Assembly (NCBI GenBank): GCA_002719955.1
Contig: PBFW01000008.1
Coordinates: forward strand, 129,886 to 193,885
DNA length: 64,000 bases
From: Deltaproteobacteria bacterium
Lineage (GTDB): Bacteria; Myxococcota_A; UBA9160; UBA4427
Direction: 5' to 3'
Below, piece by piece: positions 17,523 to 25,116 of the stretch (position 1 is the stretch's first letter; the number at the start of each line of letters is the position of its first letter). Below the pieces are notes generated by a model that ran no database searches, was not told the DNA's origin, and was given only the letters and a program-made list of their open reading frames with translations. The position numbers and the translations under genes are program-made.

Positions 17523-17847
17523 GTCGGTGAGAATCCCCTTGTCGCTTCCAGCCGAGTCGTAGACGAGACTCGGGCCGGAGCGGATTTGAGTGGACCTCGT
17601 CGCCTGCGGGACGGGTCTGTGAGACCTTGACCTGCTGAGATGACAGATGGCCTGTGCTGTTCTAGTCCGAAATGAGCATGAAATCAAACAGATCGGCATA
17701 AAATGGCACATTGAACACTGCGCCAGGGCCACGAAATACGCCGCGGGCTTTCGGGGTCTGTCCAAGGGGTGTGGGCAGCGGACATCGCCCGCGCGAAGGG
17801 TTTCGACGCTCCGCACGACCTCACGCCCGCCCGACACTCCTTCGTCG
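17523..17847. other. Intergenic region upstream of amtB
   Basis: About 325 bases between the bolA stop and the amtB start, both on the minus strand. It should hold the amtB promoter. I looked for a GG-N10-GC sigma-54 core on the minus strand and did not find a convincing one. Two short hairpins are visible on the minus strand in the leader (GGTCT-CACA-GACC-like, and CGAGTC-N8-GACTCG). They could be leader structure or chance in GC-rich DNA. Confidence 0.4.
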
Positions 17848-18117
17848 CTAGGGGACGTTGCACTCCAGCCGGTCGATGGCATGGACGGGCGCGTTGGGGC
17901 CGGCCATCAATTCGGTGATCGCGCCGTATACGAGCTGTTGCTGTTTGACGCGTTTGAGGCCCTCAAAGGCGGCATCGGTGACCCGGATCTCGAAGTGGCC
18001 GGGGCCCTGGGGTTGGATTTCGATCGTCGCGTCGGGCATCGCATCCGCGATCGCCGAACGGATCCGTCCTGCGATTTCCTCGGCGGGCGGTCCGGCGTTG
18101 ATGATCTGGAGTGCCAT
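17848..18117 (-). CDS. BolA-family protein
   Basis: An 89-residue BolA-fold protein: AEEIAGRIRSAIADAMPDAT, then GHFEIRVTDAAFEGLKRVKQQ (FxV/FEG core), and a C-terminal PVHAIDRLECNVP with the conserved His. BolA proteins pair with CGFS monothiol glutaredoxins to bind a shared [2Fe-2S] cluster, and exactly such a glutaredoxin lies just upstream in the same direction. The usual RH in the helix (as in LVxRHRxV) is replaced by KQ, so it may be a divergent member. The ATG is internal to a longer, Arg-rich open frame that lacks BolA features. Confidence 0.85.
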   Translation of the reverse strand: MALQIINAGPPAEEIAGRIRSAIADAMPDATIEIQPQGPGHFEIRVTDAAFEGLKRVKQQQLVYGAITELMAGPNAPVHAIDRLECNVP

Positions 18118-18227
18118 GGATGAGTGAGCCTTTCGGATCGACGCCTTGCGAATAAAGCGAAGAAGAAAGCAAAAAATGAAGCCCGGACAGACGCGAGAAG
18201 ATCCGCGCGGGAGCGCGCGTGGAAGCG

Positions 18228-19175
18228 TTAGTAGCGGGGAACTTCCGGATCGATTTCCTGGCTCCAGGCGTCGATTCCGCCGACGACGTTGAAGACCTGT
18301 GTAAACCCGAGCGAGACGAATTGTTCTGCGGCCTGCATCGAACGGCCACCATGGTGGCAATGGAGGACGAGCTTTACGTCTCGCGGGAGCGACTCGATCC
18401 GCGCGGCCTCACCCTCGTTGAGCAGAATGGCGCTGGGGATCGCCGCGATGGCGCGCTCTTCCGGGGTGCGGACATCGAGTAATTCAAGGGCTTCGCCGCC
18501 ATCGATTGCGGCCTTGAGATCGGCTACGGACATCGACTGCACGCGCGGAGCATTCGGATTGTCGACCTTGAAGGCCTGGCCATCAGGCGTGTCGGCGACA
18601 TCGATGGTGATGCCGTCCGCGCGGGACGCGGAAATCGAATCGAGCAGAACCAGCACGCCCGAGTCGCTGATCGATTCGACATCGGCCGGTTTTCTCGGTG
18701 CGATCGAGAGATGTGATTGGAAGGTCGCGTCGATCGAGAGATGGAGCTCGCGGCCGGAGCCGCCGTGCTCCGCCGCAGCTTGAGCGAGGGCGATTGCAGC
18801 GGGTTCTGAGATTTTGATTCTCGGTTGGACGATCTGCACGGGGTCGAGACCGAAGGTTTCGTAGAATTCGCCCGTCCCGACCATCTCCTGGATGATGTCG
18901 CAGCCGCCGATGAATTCGCCCTTCACGTAGAGCTGGGGGATCGTCGGCCACGCGGAAAATTCCTTGACGCCGTCACGAATATGGGGCGCCGAGAGAACGT
19001 CGACCGTGTGATAGTCGGTGAGGATCGAGTCGAGGATACCGACGACCGTCGCGGAGAAGCCACATTCCGGAGCGCCGCGGGTGCCCTTCATGAAGAGGAC
19101 GACCTCGTTCGATTCGATCGTGGCAGTGATTTCCTGACGGGCGGCTTCGTCGAGGGGCATCGTTTTCTCCATCAT
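18228..19175 (-). CDS. Monothiol glutaredoxin - degenerate A-type carrier - rhodanese fusion
   Basis: A 315-residue three-domain protein. Residues 1-115 are a Grx4/GrxD-type glutaredoxin with the CGFS motif at 38-41 (GAPECGFSATVV), TIPQLYVKGEFIGGCD, and MVGTGEF. Residues 118-210 look like an A-type Fe-S carrier domain (IscA/HesB: KISEPAAIALAQAAAEHG, GVLVLLDSISASRADG, AFKVDNPNAP) but none of its three conserved cysteines remains. Residues 212-315 are a rhodanese with active-site Cys at about 273 (LHCHHGGRSM) and VVGGIDAWS. It likely works in Fe-S cluster or sulfur trafficking with the BolA protein encoded after it. Two alternative ATGs lie within the first six codons. Confidence 0.87.
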   Translation of the reverse strand: MMEKTMPLDEAARQEITATIESNEVVLFMKGTRGAPECGFSATVVGILDSILTDYHTVDVLSAPHIRDGVKEFSAWPTIPQLYVKGEFIGGCDIIQEMVGTGEFYETFGLDPVQIVQPRIKISEPAAIALAQAAAEHGGSGRELHLSIDATFQSHLSIAPRKPADVESISDSGVLVLLDSISASRADGITIDVADTPDGQAFKVDNPNAPRVQSMSVADLKAAIDGGEALELLDVRTPEERAIAAIPSAILLNEGEAARIESLPRDVKLVLHCHHGGRSMQAAEQFVSLGFTQVFNVVGGIDAWSQEIDPEVPRY

Positions 19176-19404
19176 GACTCGGCGCGCGTTTCGTGGCTCG
19201 TCGATCGCGGAGTGTCCGCGGCGGGCCCGGTGACCGATCGGCTTCGAATTACGCGGGCGGCCCGCGCCGATAGGCTCTGCAGCGGCTTCGGGTGCCAGGG
19301 CGAACCGGGACGGGGTCTCGGGTCCGGGCGGAACTTAGCAGGAATGGTGAGGAGAGCGCGAATCGGGAAGTCGACATTGGCTGAGTCGGGCTCCCAGTCA
19401 GGGC

Positions 19405-20260
19405 TCAGGTCAATATGTCGTGGCCGTCCTTGACCTGGTGCGCGCAGGCATTGAGGATCGGTTCGACGTCGTCCTCGGTCAGGTCGAGAAAGGCTCAGGC
19501 GGGCTGGGCGGTGAGGTCGAGATCCTCGAGCGGCTTCGAACGCCCGACTCCGAGTTTGGAGAGGCAGAGGCTCGTGATCGTGGTCAGGGCGCACATCCGG
19601 GCGACGGAGTCGTCGAGCTGCGTGAGCACCCCGGGGTTGTGGTGATGCTGGATGGTCAGGGCGAGGCTGCCCGGCAGGCCCCATTGTTCAATGACGGCGG
19701 CGCCGAGCTCCGCGTGGCTGAAGCCGAAAGCCTCGTCCTCGACATCGGCAAAGCTCCGACCCTCGTTGTAGACGGTCATCATGACGGTCTCGTATTCGGA
19801 ACGGTGGCTATTGGCGAGCGCGGTCTTGCCGATATGGTGCATCAGGCCGGTGGTGAAGGCGATTCTGGGATCTGCGGCAATCTCGCGATGGCCCGCGAGC
19901 AGGTTCGCGGCCGGGCCCGCAAGCGATGAATGCTGCCAGAGGAGCTTCTCGCGCAGTCCGAAGCGTTTGTAGGTCTCCTTCATGGAGGCGGCGAGAACCA
20001 GATTGCGAACCGTCATCGTTCCGAGCAGCGAAATCGCGTGTGTTAGACCCTGGACCTCGCTCGGAAAGCCGTAGAGCGCCGAGTTTGAGATCTTGAGAAT
20101 TCGCGCGGCGATCGCGGCATCCTGATCGATCAGCTTGCGAATATCGTCGATCGAGCTGTCGGGGTTGTCGACTGCTTGAACGACTTGGTTCGCGATCGCG
20201 GGCATCGTCGGAAGGTCACCCCCCCGAGGCTTTCAAATAGCTGTCGAATCGATTGCTCAT
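19405..20260 (-). pseudogene. HDOD-domain protein, frameshifted and with an in-frame stop
   Basis: HDOD domains (a non-catalytic HD relative) scaffold signalling and motility or c-di-GMP pathways. The central 236 codons (19495-20205) are open: AIANQVVQAVDNPDSSIDDI, KISNSALYGF, HAISLLGTMTVRNLVL, GLMHHIGKTALAN, FGFSHAELGA. Two lesions are visible. At the 5' end, the natural start MSNRFDSYLKASGG (ATG at 20260) runs into TGA right after a run of seven G (minus strand, 20219-20225). With six G the frame would read on as GGDLPTMPAIAN, exactly the expected HDOD entry. At the 3' end, a TGA at 19495-19497 is followed in frame by a family-like tail, AFLDLTEDDVEPIL, to a second TGA at 19405. The lost residue is plausibly Trp. 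Sequence error at the G tract cannot be excluded. Confidence 0.75.
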
Positions 20261-20587
20261 GAGAAGACATGCTCCGAACACGCCTCTCCGCGCGCACGAG
20301 TGCTTGCCGTCTCGGGGTGTTTTGACCAGATCGGCGTCTCGCATGAGCGTTGGATTCGTGGAGAATCGATCGTTGCCCCCCCCCTCTGGGGTCAGATTCG
20401 ATGTGCCGCCGGTGCCCCGTGGAGCGCTTGGGGAGTGATCATCACTCGCCGCTGCCCGAAATCGGGTGCCAATCGGAATCTGGCAGGATTGGCGGCGGCC
20501 CGGGGTGGACGGGCGGTTCGGGAAGCACCGGCGGGTTCGGCCGAAGGCGCGGTCCGCGGTGCGTGCGAAACCCGTCGAGGAGAGTCG

Positions 20588-20884
20588 ATGATCCGTCACG
20601 TGGTTCTGCTCAACTGGAACGAGAAATGCGCGGAGTCCGCTGTACAGGCGGTGTCGGAGGGGCTGGCGGCGCTTCCGGGCAAGATTTAACAGATCCGTGC
20701 CTATCGGTTCGGGCCCGATCTCGGGACGAACAAGCGAAATGCCGATTACGTCCTCGTCGGCGATTTCGAGAGCAGGGCGGATTTCGAAATCTACGTGGAT
20801 CATCCCGCGCACGTCGATCTCATGACGAATCTGACGGGTCCGATTCTCGCTTCGTTCAATTCCGCTCGATTCGAGCTGCCCTGA
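20588..20884 (+). pseudogene. Dabb-type (stress-responsive A/B barrel) protein, interrupted by a TAA
   Basis: The frame encodes a 98-residue alpha/beta-barrel dimer protein of the Dabb family: MIRHVVLLNWNE at the start, then after the stop QIRAYRFGPDLGTNKRNADY, VLVGDFESRADFEIYV, and DHPAHVDLM. The only break is a TAA at 20687-20689 between KI and QIRAY, where the family normally has a Pro, Glu or Lys. No length change is involved, so this is a point mutation, or less likely a base-call error. Dabb proteins are small and of mostly unknown function, with some acting as cyclases or in stress. The reading frame is continuous with the fragment that follows. Confidence 0.7.
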
Positions 20885-21190
20885 TCCGCTCGGACCTTCG
20901 CGTTCGTGAATTTCTGCGAGCACGGCAATTTCGACCTTCCCTCGAAGGTCGAGCGGTCCATCGGCCGCGTCTTCATCACCCCCGCGCGCCATCGTCGTCA
21001 CCATGGTCGAGAGAGGGGGCTGCTCGACACGAATTTCGGAACGATCTTCTCTTTCTGGGATCGGCTCTTTGGGACCCATGGTGAGAATGGTTCCGAGATT
21101 TCGGTGGATACGGGTCTACCCGGGATCGAGGGCCGCCCTGGGATCCTGGCCACCCTGGCCCTGCCCGCGCGCATTGTCTTCCGCGGCAGC
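20885..21190 (+). pseudogene. C-terminal fragment of a sterol desaturase/fatty acid hydroxylase-family gene
   Basis: About 100 codons match the end of the membrane di-iron sterol desaturase family: FCEHGNFDLPSKVERSIGRV, then FITPARHRRHH (the last HxxHH box), LLDTNFGTIFSFWDRLFGTH, and GLPGIEGRPG. The first two thirds (membrane helices and earlier His boxes) are missing. The fragment begins directly after the Dabb stop with no start codon fitting the family. It also has no stop of its own: the frame stays open into the LLM oxidoreductase gene. This looks like the scar of an internal deletion. It is not expected to be functional. Confidence 0.7.
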
Positions 21191-21322
21191 CAGCACTCCA
21201 GGATCTTCCTGGGGCGCCAGACGGTGAACGGCTCGCAGCGAATTCAGATGGTATTATGCGGCGGCGCAGATCCGAGGTGGAGCGCTCCTCTCGGATTCCG
21301 AAGCCATATAGGGGGAGTGGGG

Positions 21323-22195
21323 ATGAGGTTCTGGCAGGCGCTTTCCTACGAACGAACGGAAGATCTCGTCCCCCTCGCGCAGACCTGCGAAGAACTTGGA
21401 TTCGAGGGGGTCTTCCTTGCCGATCATGTCGTCGGTCATCGGCAGACCAATTCTCGATATCCGTATTCGTACAACGAGGGTGAGGCGGATTTCGTGGCGG
21501 AGGTCGAGTTCCCAGAACCCTTCTCCGCAATCTGCGCGATGGCAGCGGTCACGCGCACTCTTCGTTTCAACACCCAGATCTATGTCGCGCCGCTGCGTCA
21601 CCCGATTCTGCTCGCCAAGGCGCTCGCGACCGCCTCGGTGATCTCGGGTGGGAGAACGATCCTGGGTGCCGGTGTGGGCTGGCTGCGCGAAGAGTTCGAG
21701 GTGCTCGGTGAGGATTTTCCCACTCGGGGCCGCCGCCTGGACGAAATGATCGAGATCATGCGCAAGCTCTGGAGTGGCGAGATGGTGGAACACAGGGGTG
21801 AGTTCTTCGAGTTCGAGGCCTTGCGCATGCTTCCAGCGCCGGTCGCACCGGTGCCGATCATGTGCGGCGGCCTTCACCCGAGAGTTCTCGAACGTGCGGG
21901 TCGCCTATGTGATGGTTGGATCAGTCCCGGCATCGCCACATCCGATTTCGAGCGGATCAGAGATACCATCGAATCCGCCCGGACCGGTGCGGGTCGTTCC
22001 GATTCTTCCTTCAGATATGTCGTGGCGGCACCGAACGAGGGCGAATTGGATTGGTATCGCGCGCTCGATGATTCGAGGGTGACGATCGTGAATCACCCCC
22101 TGACCTTCAGCCTCGGTCCGGACGCGTCACTCGATCAGCGACGCGATGCGCTGGCGTCTTACGCGGGCGGCGTCGGGATCGGTGCCTCCGCGTGA
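21323..22195 (+). CDS. LLM-class (luciferase-like) flavin-dependent oxidoreductase
   Basis: A 290-residue TIM-barrel monooxygenase-like protein of the F420/FMN luciferase family: MRFWQALSYERTEDLVPLAQ, GFEGVFLADHVVG, LRFNTQIYVAPLRHPILLAKALAT, GAGVGWLREEFEVLG, and the RGRRLDEMIEIMRKLWSGE helix. VPIMCGGLHPRVLERAGRLCDGW comes next. The ATG at 21323 follows GGGGGAGTGGGG and is the family start. Upstream in the same frame lies the desaturase relic with no stop between, so automatic gene callers may report a false 429-residue fusion. The cofactor (F420 or FMN) and substrate are not decided by sequence. Confidence 0.83.
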   Translation: MRFWQALSYERTEDLVPLAQTCEELGFEGVFLADHVVGHRQTNSRYPYSYNEGEADFVAEVEFPEPFSAICAMAAVTRTLRFNTQIYVAPLRHPILLAKALATASVISGGRTILGAGVGWLREEFEVLGEDFPTRGRRLDEMIEIMRKLWSGEMVEHRGEFFEFEALRMLPAPVAPVPIMCGGLHPRVLERAGRLCDGWISPGIATSDFERIRDTIESARTGAGRSDSSFRYVVAAPNEGELDWYRALDDSRVTIVNHPLTFSLGPDASLDQRRDALASYAGGVGIGASA

Positions 22196-22350
22196 TCCGC
22201 ATCGCGTCGCTGGACGCGACCGACATTCGCATTCTGAGTTCGTCGCTGAATCAGCCATCGGCATTGCGCCACGCGTCCGTCGGGTTTCCGATGGCGTCAT
22301 CGTCGAGCGGACGTCATACGCCTGGAGCTCGTGAGCTCAGCAGGCTCGCG

Positions 22351-22614
22351 CTACTGGTTACAGCGTCGCACGGTCGCCGGGATTCGATCACATTCGAGCG
22401 TCTCGGTGACCCCTCCGGTGACCTGGGCGCACGCACCGCTATGGGCCTGCCTCTCGGCGGTCTCGATATCCGCTGCGCGTGACAACGAGCAGGCGCTGCG
22501 GCCTCTGTATCCGACGCAGATCTCGCATTCGACCTGGGTGGCGTCGAGGGCGTACCAGATCACTGCTGTGACGAAGAGGATTCCAATCGCGAGGCCGATT
22601 GCGGTGCGTGCCAT
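22351..22614 (-). CDS. Small Cys-rich membrane-anchored protein overlapping prc
   Basis: An 87-residue protein. Residues 1-25 form one membrane helix (TAIGLAIGILFVTAVIWYAL), followed by an exported domain with six cysteines in a spaced pattern: VECEICVGYRGRSACSLS, then SGACAQV, LECDRIP, and a final RRC. I do not recognise a named family, though similar short proteins with an ECEICV-type pair occur in deltaproteobacterial genomes (recollection only). The ATG lies 55 bases inside the 3' end of prc with an AGGAG about 14 bases before it, so the two are probably translationally coupled. The Cys pattern suggests disulfides outside the cytoplasm. Confidence 0.6.
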   Translation of the reverse strand: MARTAIGLAIGILFVTAVIWYALDATQVECEICVGYRGRSACSLSRAADIETAERQAHSGACAQVTGGVTETLECDRIPATVRRCNQ

Positions 22615-24794
22615 GAAGAACGAGCGGTCTCCTGGAGTCCGACGAGGTCGGCCAGGATACGCAGCGCTTCCATGCGCTGCGGGGTGGGCTCCTCGTCCTC
22701 CTCCTCAGTGTACGACTCCGGTGTTTTTCCGCCCGTCTTTCCTTCGGAGTCCTCCGGCTGGGAAGCGCCGGCTTCGTCCGAGGCCTGATCATTTTTTTCG
22801 TCCGAGTCGGAGCCGTCTCCGGACGCGGTCTTCTCGGCTTCTTTCTCCTCGCGTTCACGTATGAACTCGGCGAGATGGATCACATCATCTTCCTCGGCGA
22901 ATTTGGCGAGCTGCTCGTTGATCTTGATGAACTCGTCGTCGCTCGAGACGCGAAGGGTCGAGCGGCGCCGGAGTTCGGCCATCACGCCGTCCGAAAGGTC
23001 CTTCCAGTTCTTGCTGGGGGTCGTGAGGCTCGAGAGGCTATTCGAGACTCGTGACGGCATCGAGAGAAAGGGAGGGATCATCTGGCTCTTGAGCGAATAG
23101 GGTGCATAGCGTTCGCCGAGGTCGTCGGTCGCGAAGAGCGAGGGGAGCACGATATCGGCCGCGACCCCTTCGTGTTGGGTCGATGCGCCCCCCGGCCGGA
23201 AGAACATCGCCGTCGTGACTTTGATCGCGCCGAGGCGCCCGGGCTGATGGATGAAGCTCTGAACCGTTCCCTTCCCGAAGGTGTGGTCATCGCCGACGAT
23301 GACGGCGCGGCCATAATCCTTCATGGCGCCGGCCACGATCTCCGAGGCCGAGGCGGTGATCCGTGAGGTCAGGATCACGAGAGGACCGTCGTAGACGATA
23401 TCTTCGTCCCTGTCTTCGAGGATCTGGACCTCGGAAAAGACATTCTTGACGGCGACGACGCCACCTTCGCGAATGAAGAGACCGGCGATGTCGACAGAGC
23501 TTTCGAGCTTGCCGCCGCCGTTGCGCGAGAGGTCGAGGAGCACGCCCTCCGCCTTGGCCTCTCGAATTTGCCGCAGGAGGTCGCGTACGTCTCGGCCGCT
23601 CTGCCGCTTGCTCGGGTCCGCGTCGCCGTAGAAAGTGGGTAGATCGAGAACGGCGAGCTTGCGCGTGGTTCCAGCGACTTCGATCTCGTGGAAATCGAGG
23701 GTCGCAGCGGCATCTTCGATCGTGACTTTGTCCCGCTGGATCGCGACATCGAATCGTTCGGTCGTGTCCGACTTGCGCAGGATCGTCAACTTGACCGTCG
23801 TGCCCCGCTCGCCGCGGATCATCGAGACGACGTCGCGCAGCGACATGTCGATGATATCTACGGGTTCTTCCTTCTCCTGGGCGACTGCGATGATCTTGTC
23901 GCCGGGTTCGAGCGCACCGGTCTTGTCCGTCGCACCACCGGGGATGATTCGTTCGACGATCGAGTAGCCATCCTTCGAGGACAATGCGATCCCGATGCCG
24001 TCGAGGGAGAGGCTCATCTGGATCTGGAAATCCTCGACCGCTTCCGGTGGATAGTAGGTCGAGTGGGGATCGAGCGCGCCAGCGAAGGCATTCAGGAAAT
24101 CCGCGTAGGTATCGCGCGGCTCGAGCTCACTGGCACGTTTCGTCATGAGCTCATAGCGATGGATCAATTTCTCCTTCGCCTTCTCGAGCTCCATATCGCT
24201 GCTCAGGTAGTTGGACATCGTAAAGTGGACGAGGCGGATGACCAGTCCGAGCCGGGCCTCATCGTCCGGTGGGTGACCACGCTTACCGGGGTCGAGGATC
24301 AGGCGCACATCCGTATCGAGTGCGTAGGCCTCGCGCGAGACGTAGCTGGTCACCTCCTCCTGCATCCGCTCATAGCGTTCGACGAGATCGCTGCGGATCT
24401 CGTCGAGGAGTCCGCACTCGCCGTTCTGCACGGCGAAGAACACGCCCTTCAGCTGATTGCGGAGCTTGCTGATCTCATGGCTGAGGTAGAGGGTCTTCGA
24501 GGGATCGATGCGCTCGATATAGGTGTCGATCACGCGTTCGCGGAGTTCCGAATCGAGGCCGCGGAAACTGATGTGGCGCTTCAGCAGGCTTTGGACCAGA
24601 TCCCAGCTGTTGGCACAGGTCAGCTCAGGGGAGGTGAAGGCGATCGCCCCCGTGGGTGCGAGGGAGTTCCCGAGAAACGCGGTGAGCACCAGACAGGCGA
24701 GGGTCGACGGGACACGTCGTCGCTTTGCGGTTTTCAGGATCTCGGGCTTGCTGGACCCGGGGTCGGCTTTTGGGGCGTGGTAGCTGTGCATCAT
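22560..24794 (-). CDS. prc: Tail-specific C-terminal processing protease (Prc/Tsp, S41)
   Basis: A 744-residue periplasmic serine protease. It has a signal-anchor (LACLVLTAFLGNSLAPTGAIAF), an N-terminal helical region with RIDPSKTLYLSHEI, and a PDZ domain around residues 240-320 (GIGIALSSKDGYSIVERIIPGGATDKTGALEPGDKI). The catalytic Ser/Lys dyad is in ITASASEIVAGAMKDYGRA and HTFGKGTVQSF, matching E. coli Prc. A DUF3340-like C-terminal region is followed by an acidic Ser/Glu/Asp-rich tail (EDSEGKTGGKTPESYTEEEDEE). The ATG at 24794 has GGAG before it and is preferred to an upstream GTG. It degrades or trims periplasmic substrates and cell-wall enzymes. It diverges from the fumarase gene. Confidence 0.9.
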   Translation of the reverse strand: MMHSYHAPKADPGSSKPEILKTAKRRRVPSTLACLVLTAFLGNSLAPTGAIAFTSPELTCANSWDLVQSLLKRHISFRGLDSELRERVIDTYIERIDPSKTLYLSHEISKLRNQLKGVFFAVQNGECGLLDEIRSDLVERYERMQEEVTSYVSREAYALDTDVRLILDPGKRGHPPDDEARLGLVIRLVHFTMSNYLSSDMELEKAKEKLIHRYELMTKRASELEPRDTYADFLNAFAGALDPHSTYYPPEAVEDFQIQMSLSLDGIGIALSSKDGYSIVERIIPGGATDKTGALEPGDKIIAVAQEKEEPVDIIDMSLRDVVSMIRGERGTTVKLTILRKSDTTERFDVAIQRDKVTIEDAAATLDFHEIEVAGTTRKLAVLDLPTFYGDADPSKRQSGRDVRDLLRQIREAKAEGVLLDLSRNGGGKLESSVDIAGLFIREGGVVAVKNVFSEVQILEDRDEDIVYDGPLVILTSRITASASEIVAGAMKDYGRAVIVGDDHTFGKGTVQSFIHQPGRLGAIKVTTAMFFRPGGASTQHEGVAADIVLPSLFATDDLGERYAPYSLKSQMIPPFLSMPSRVSNSLSSLTTPSKNWKDLSDGVMAELRRRSTLRVSSDDEFIKINEQLAKFAEEDDVIHLAEFIREREEKEAEKTASGDGSDSDEKNDQASDEAGASQPEDSEGKTGGKTPESYTEEEDEEPTPQRMEALRILADLVGLQETARSSWHAPQSASRLESSSSQQ

Positions 24795-25116
24795 TACTCC
24801 GATGATAGAGAGGGGCGTCGGCCGCGTCAGGTTCACACCGGGCTCCTCCCCGCAGTACCCATCGGTTGCCTCGGCCTCAGATCTGAGCTTTGGGCCCTCA
24901 CCGCTCTTTCCAGGCGCCGATTTCCATGGGGGATCGAAGGTTTGGCGAGGATTCCCGTGTCCCGCAACCTTTTGCCGCGTCGTCGTGGGACGGTCTCGGC
25001 TACTCTGCGCGCCCCAAAACCGGGGACGCGGCCGCCGTCTCCGGACGTGACCGGTGCGGAGGGACCCTAGAGGCTCGCCCGACAGTCCTTTTTCGTAGCT
25101 GAATGGAGACGATTCG
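24795..25116. other. Divergent promoter region between prc and fumarase
   Basis: About 320 bases with no convincing gene. Open frames on both strands lack domains. A GGAG ribosome-binding site precedes the fumarase ATG. No clear dyad, terminator or sigma-factor site was seen. Confidence 0.4.

Noticed and set aside
16131-17630. 499-codon plus-strand ORF opposite amtB
   Set aside because: Asp/Glu/Arg/His-rich antisense shadow of a certain membrane protein gene. No domain of its own.
17523-17847. Sigma-54 promoter for amtB
   Set aside because: A TGGCAC-like string exists on the plus strand but without the matching GC element at the right distance or orientation.
20205-20230. Programmed +1 frameshift (prfB-like) in the HDOD gene
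   Set aside because: A G-run followed by TGAC is superficially like the prfB site, but the CTT slip codon and spacing are missing and a second stop damages the 3' end, so decay or error is simpler.
20216-21079. 287-codon minus-strand ORF opposite the Dabb/desaturase relics
   Set aside because: Only its last 14 codons (the HDOD start) look real. The remainder is antisense to recognisable plus-strand protein sequence.
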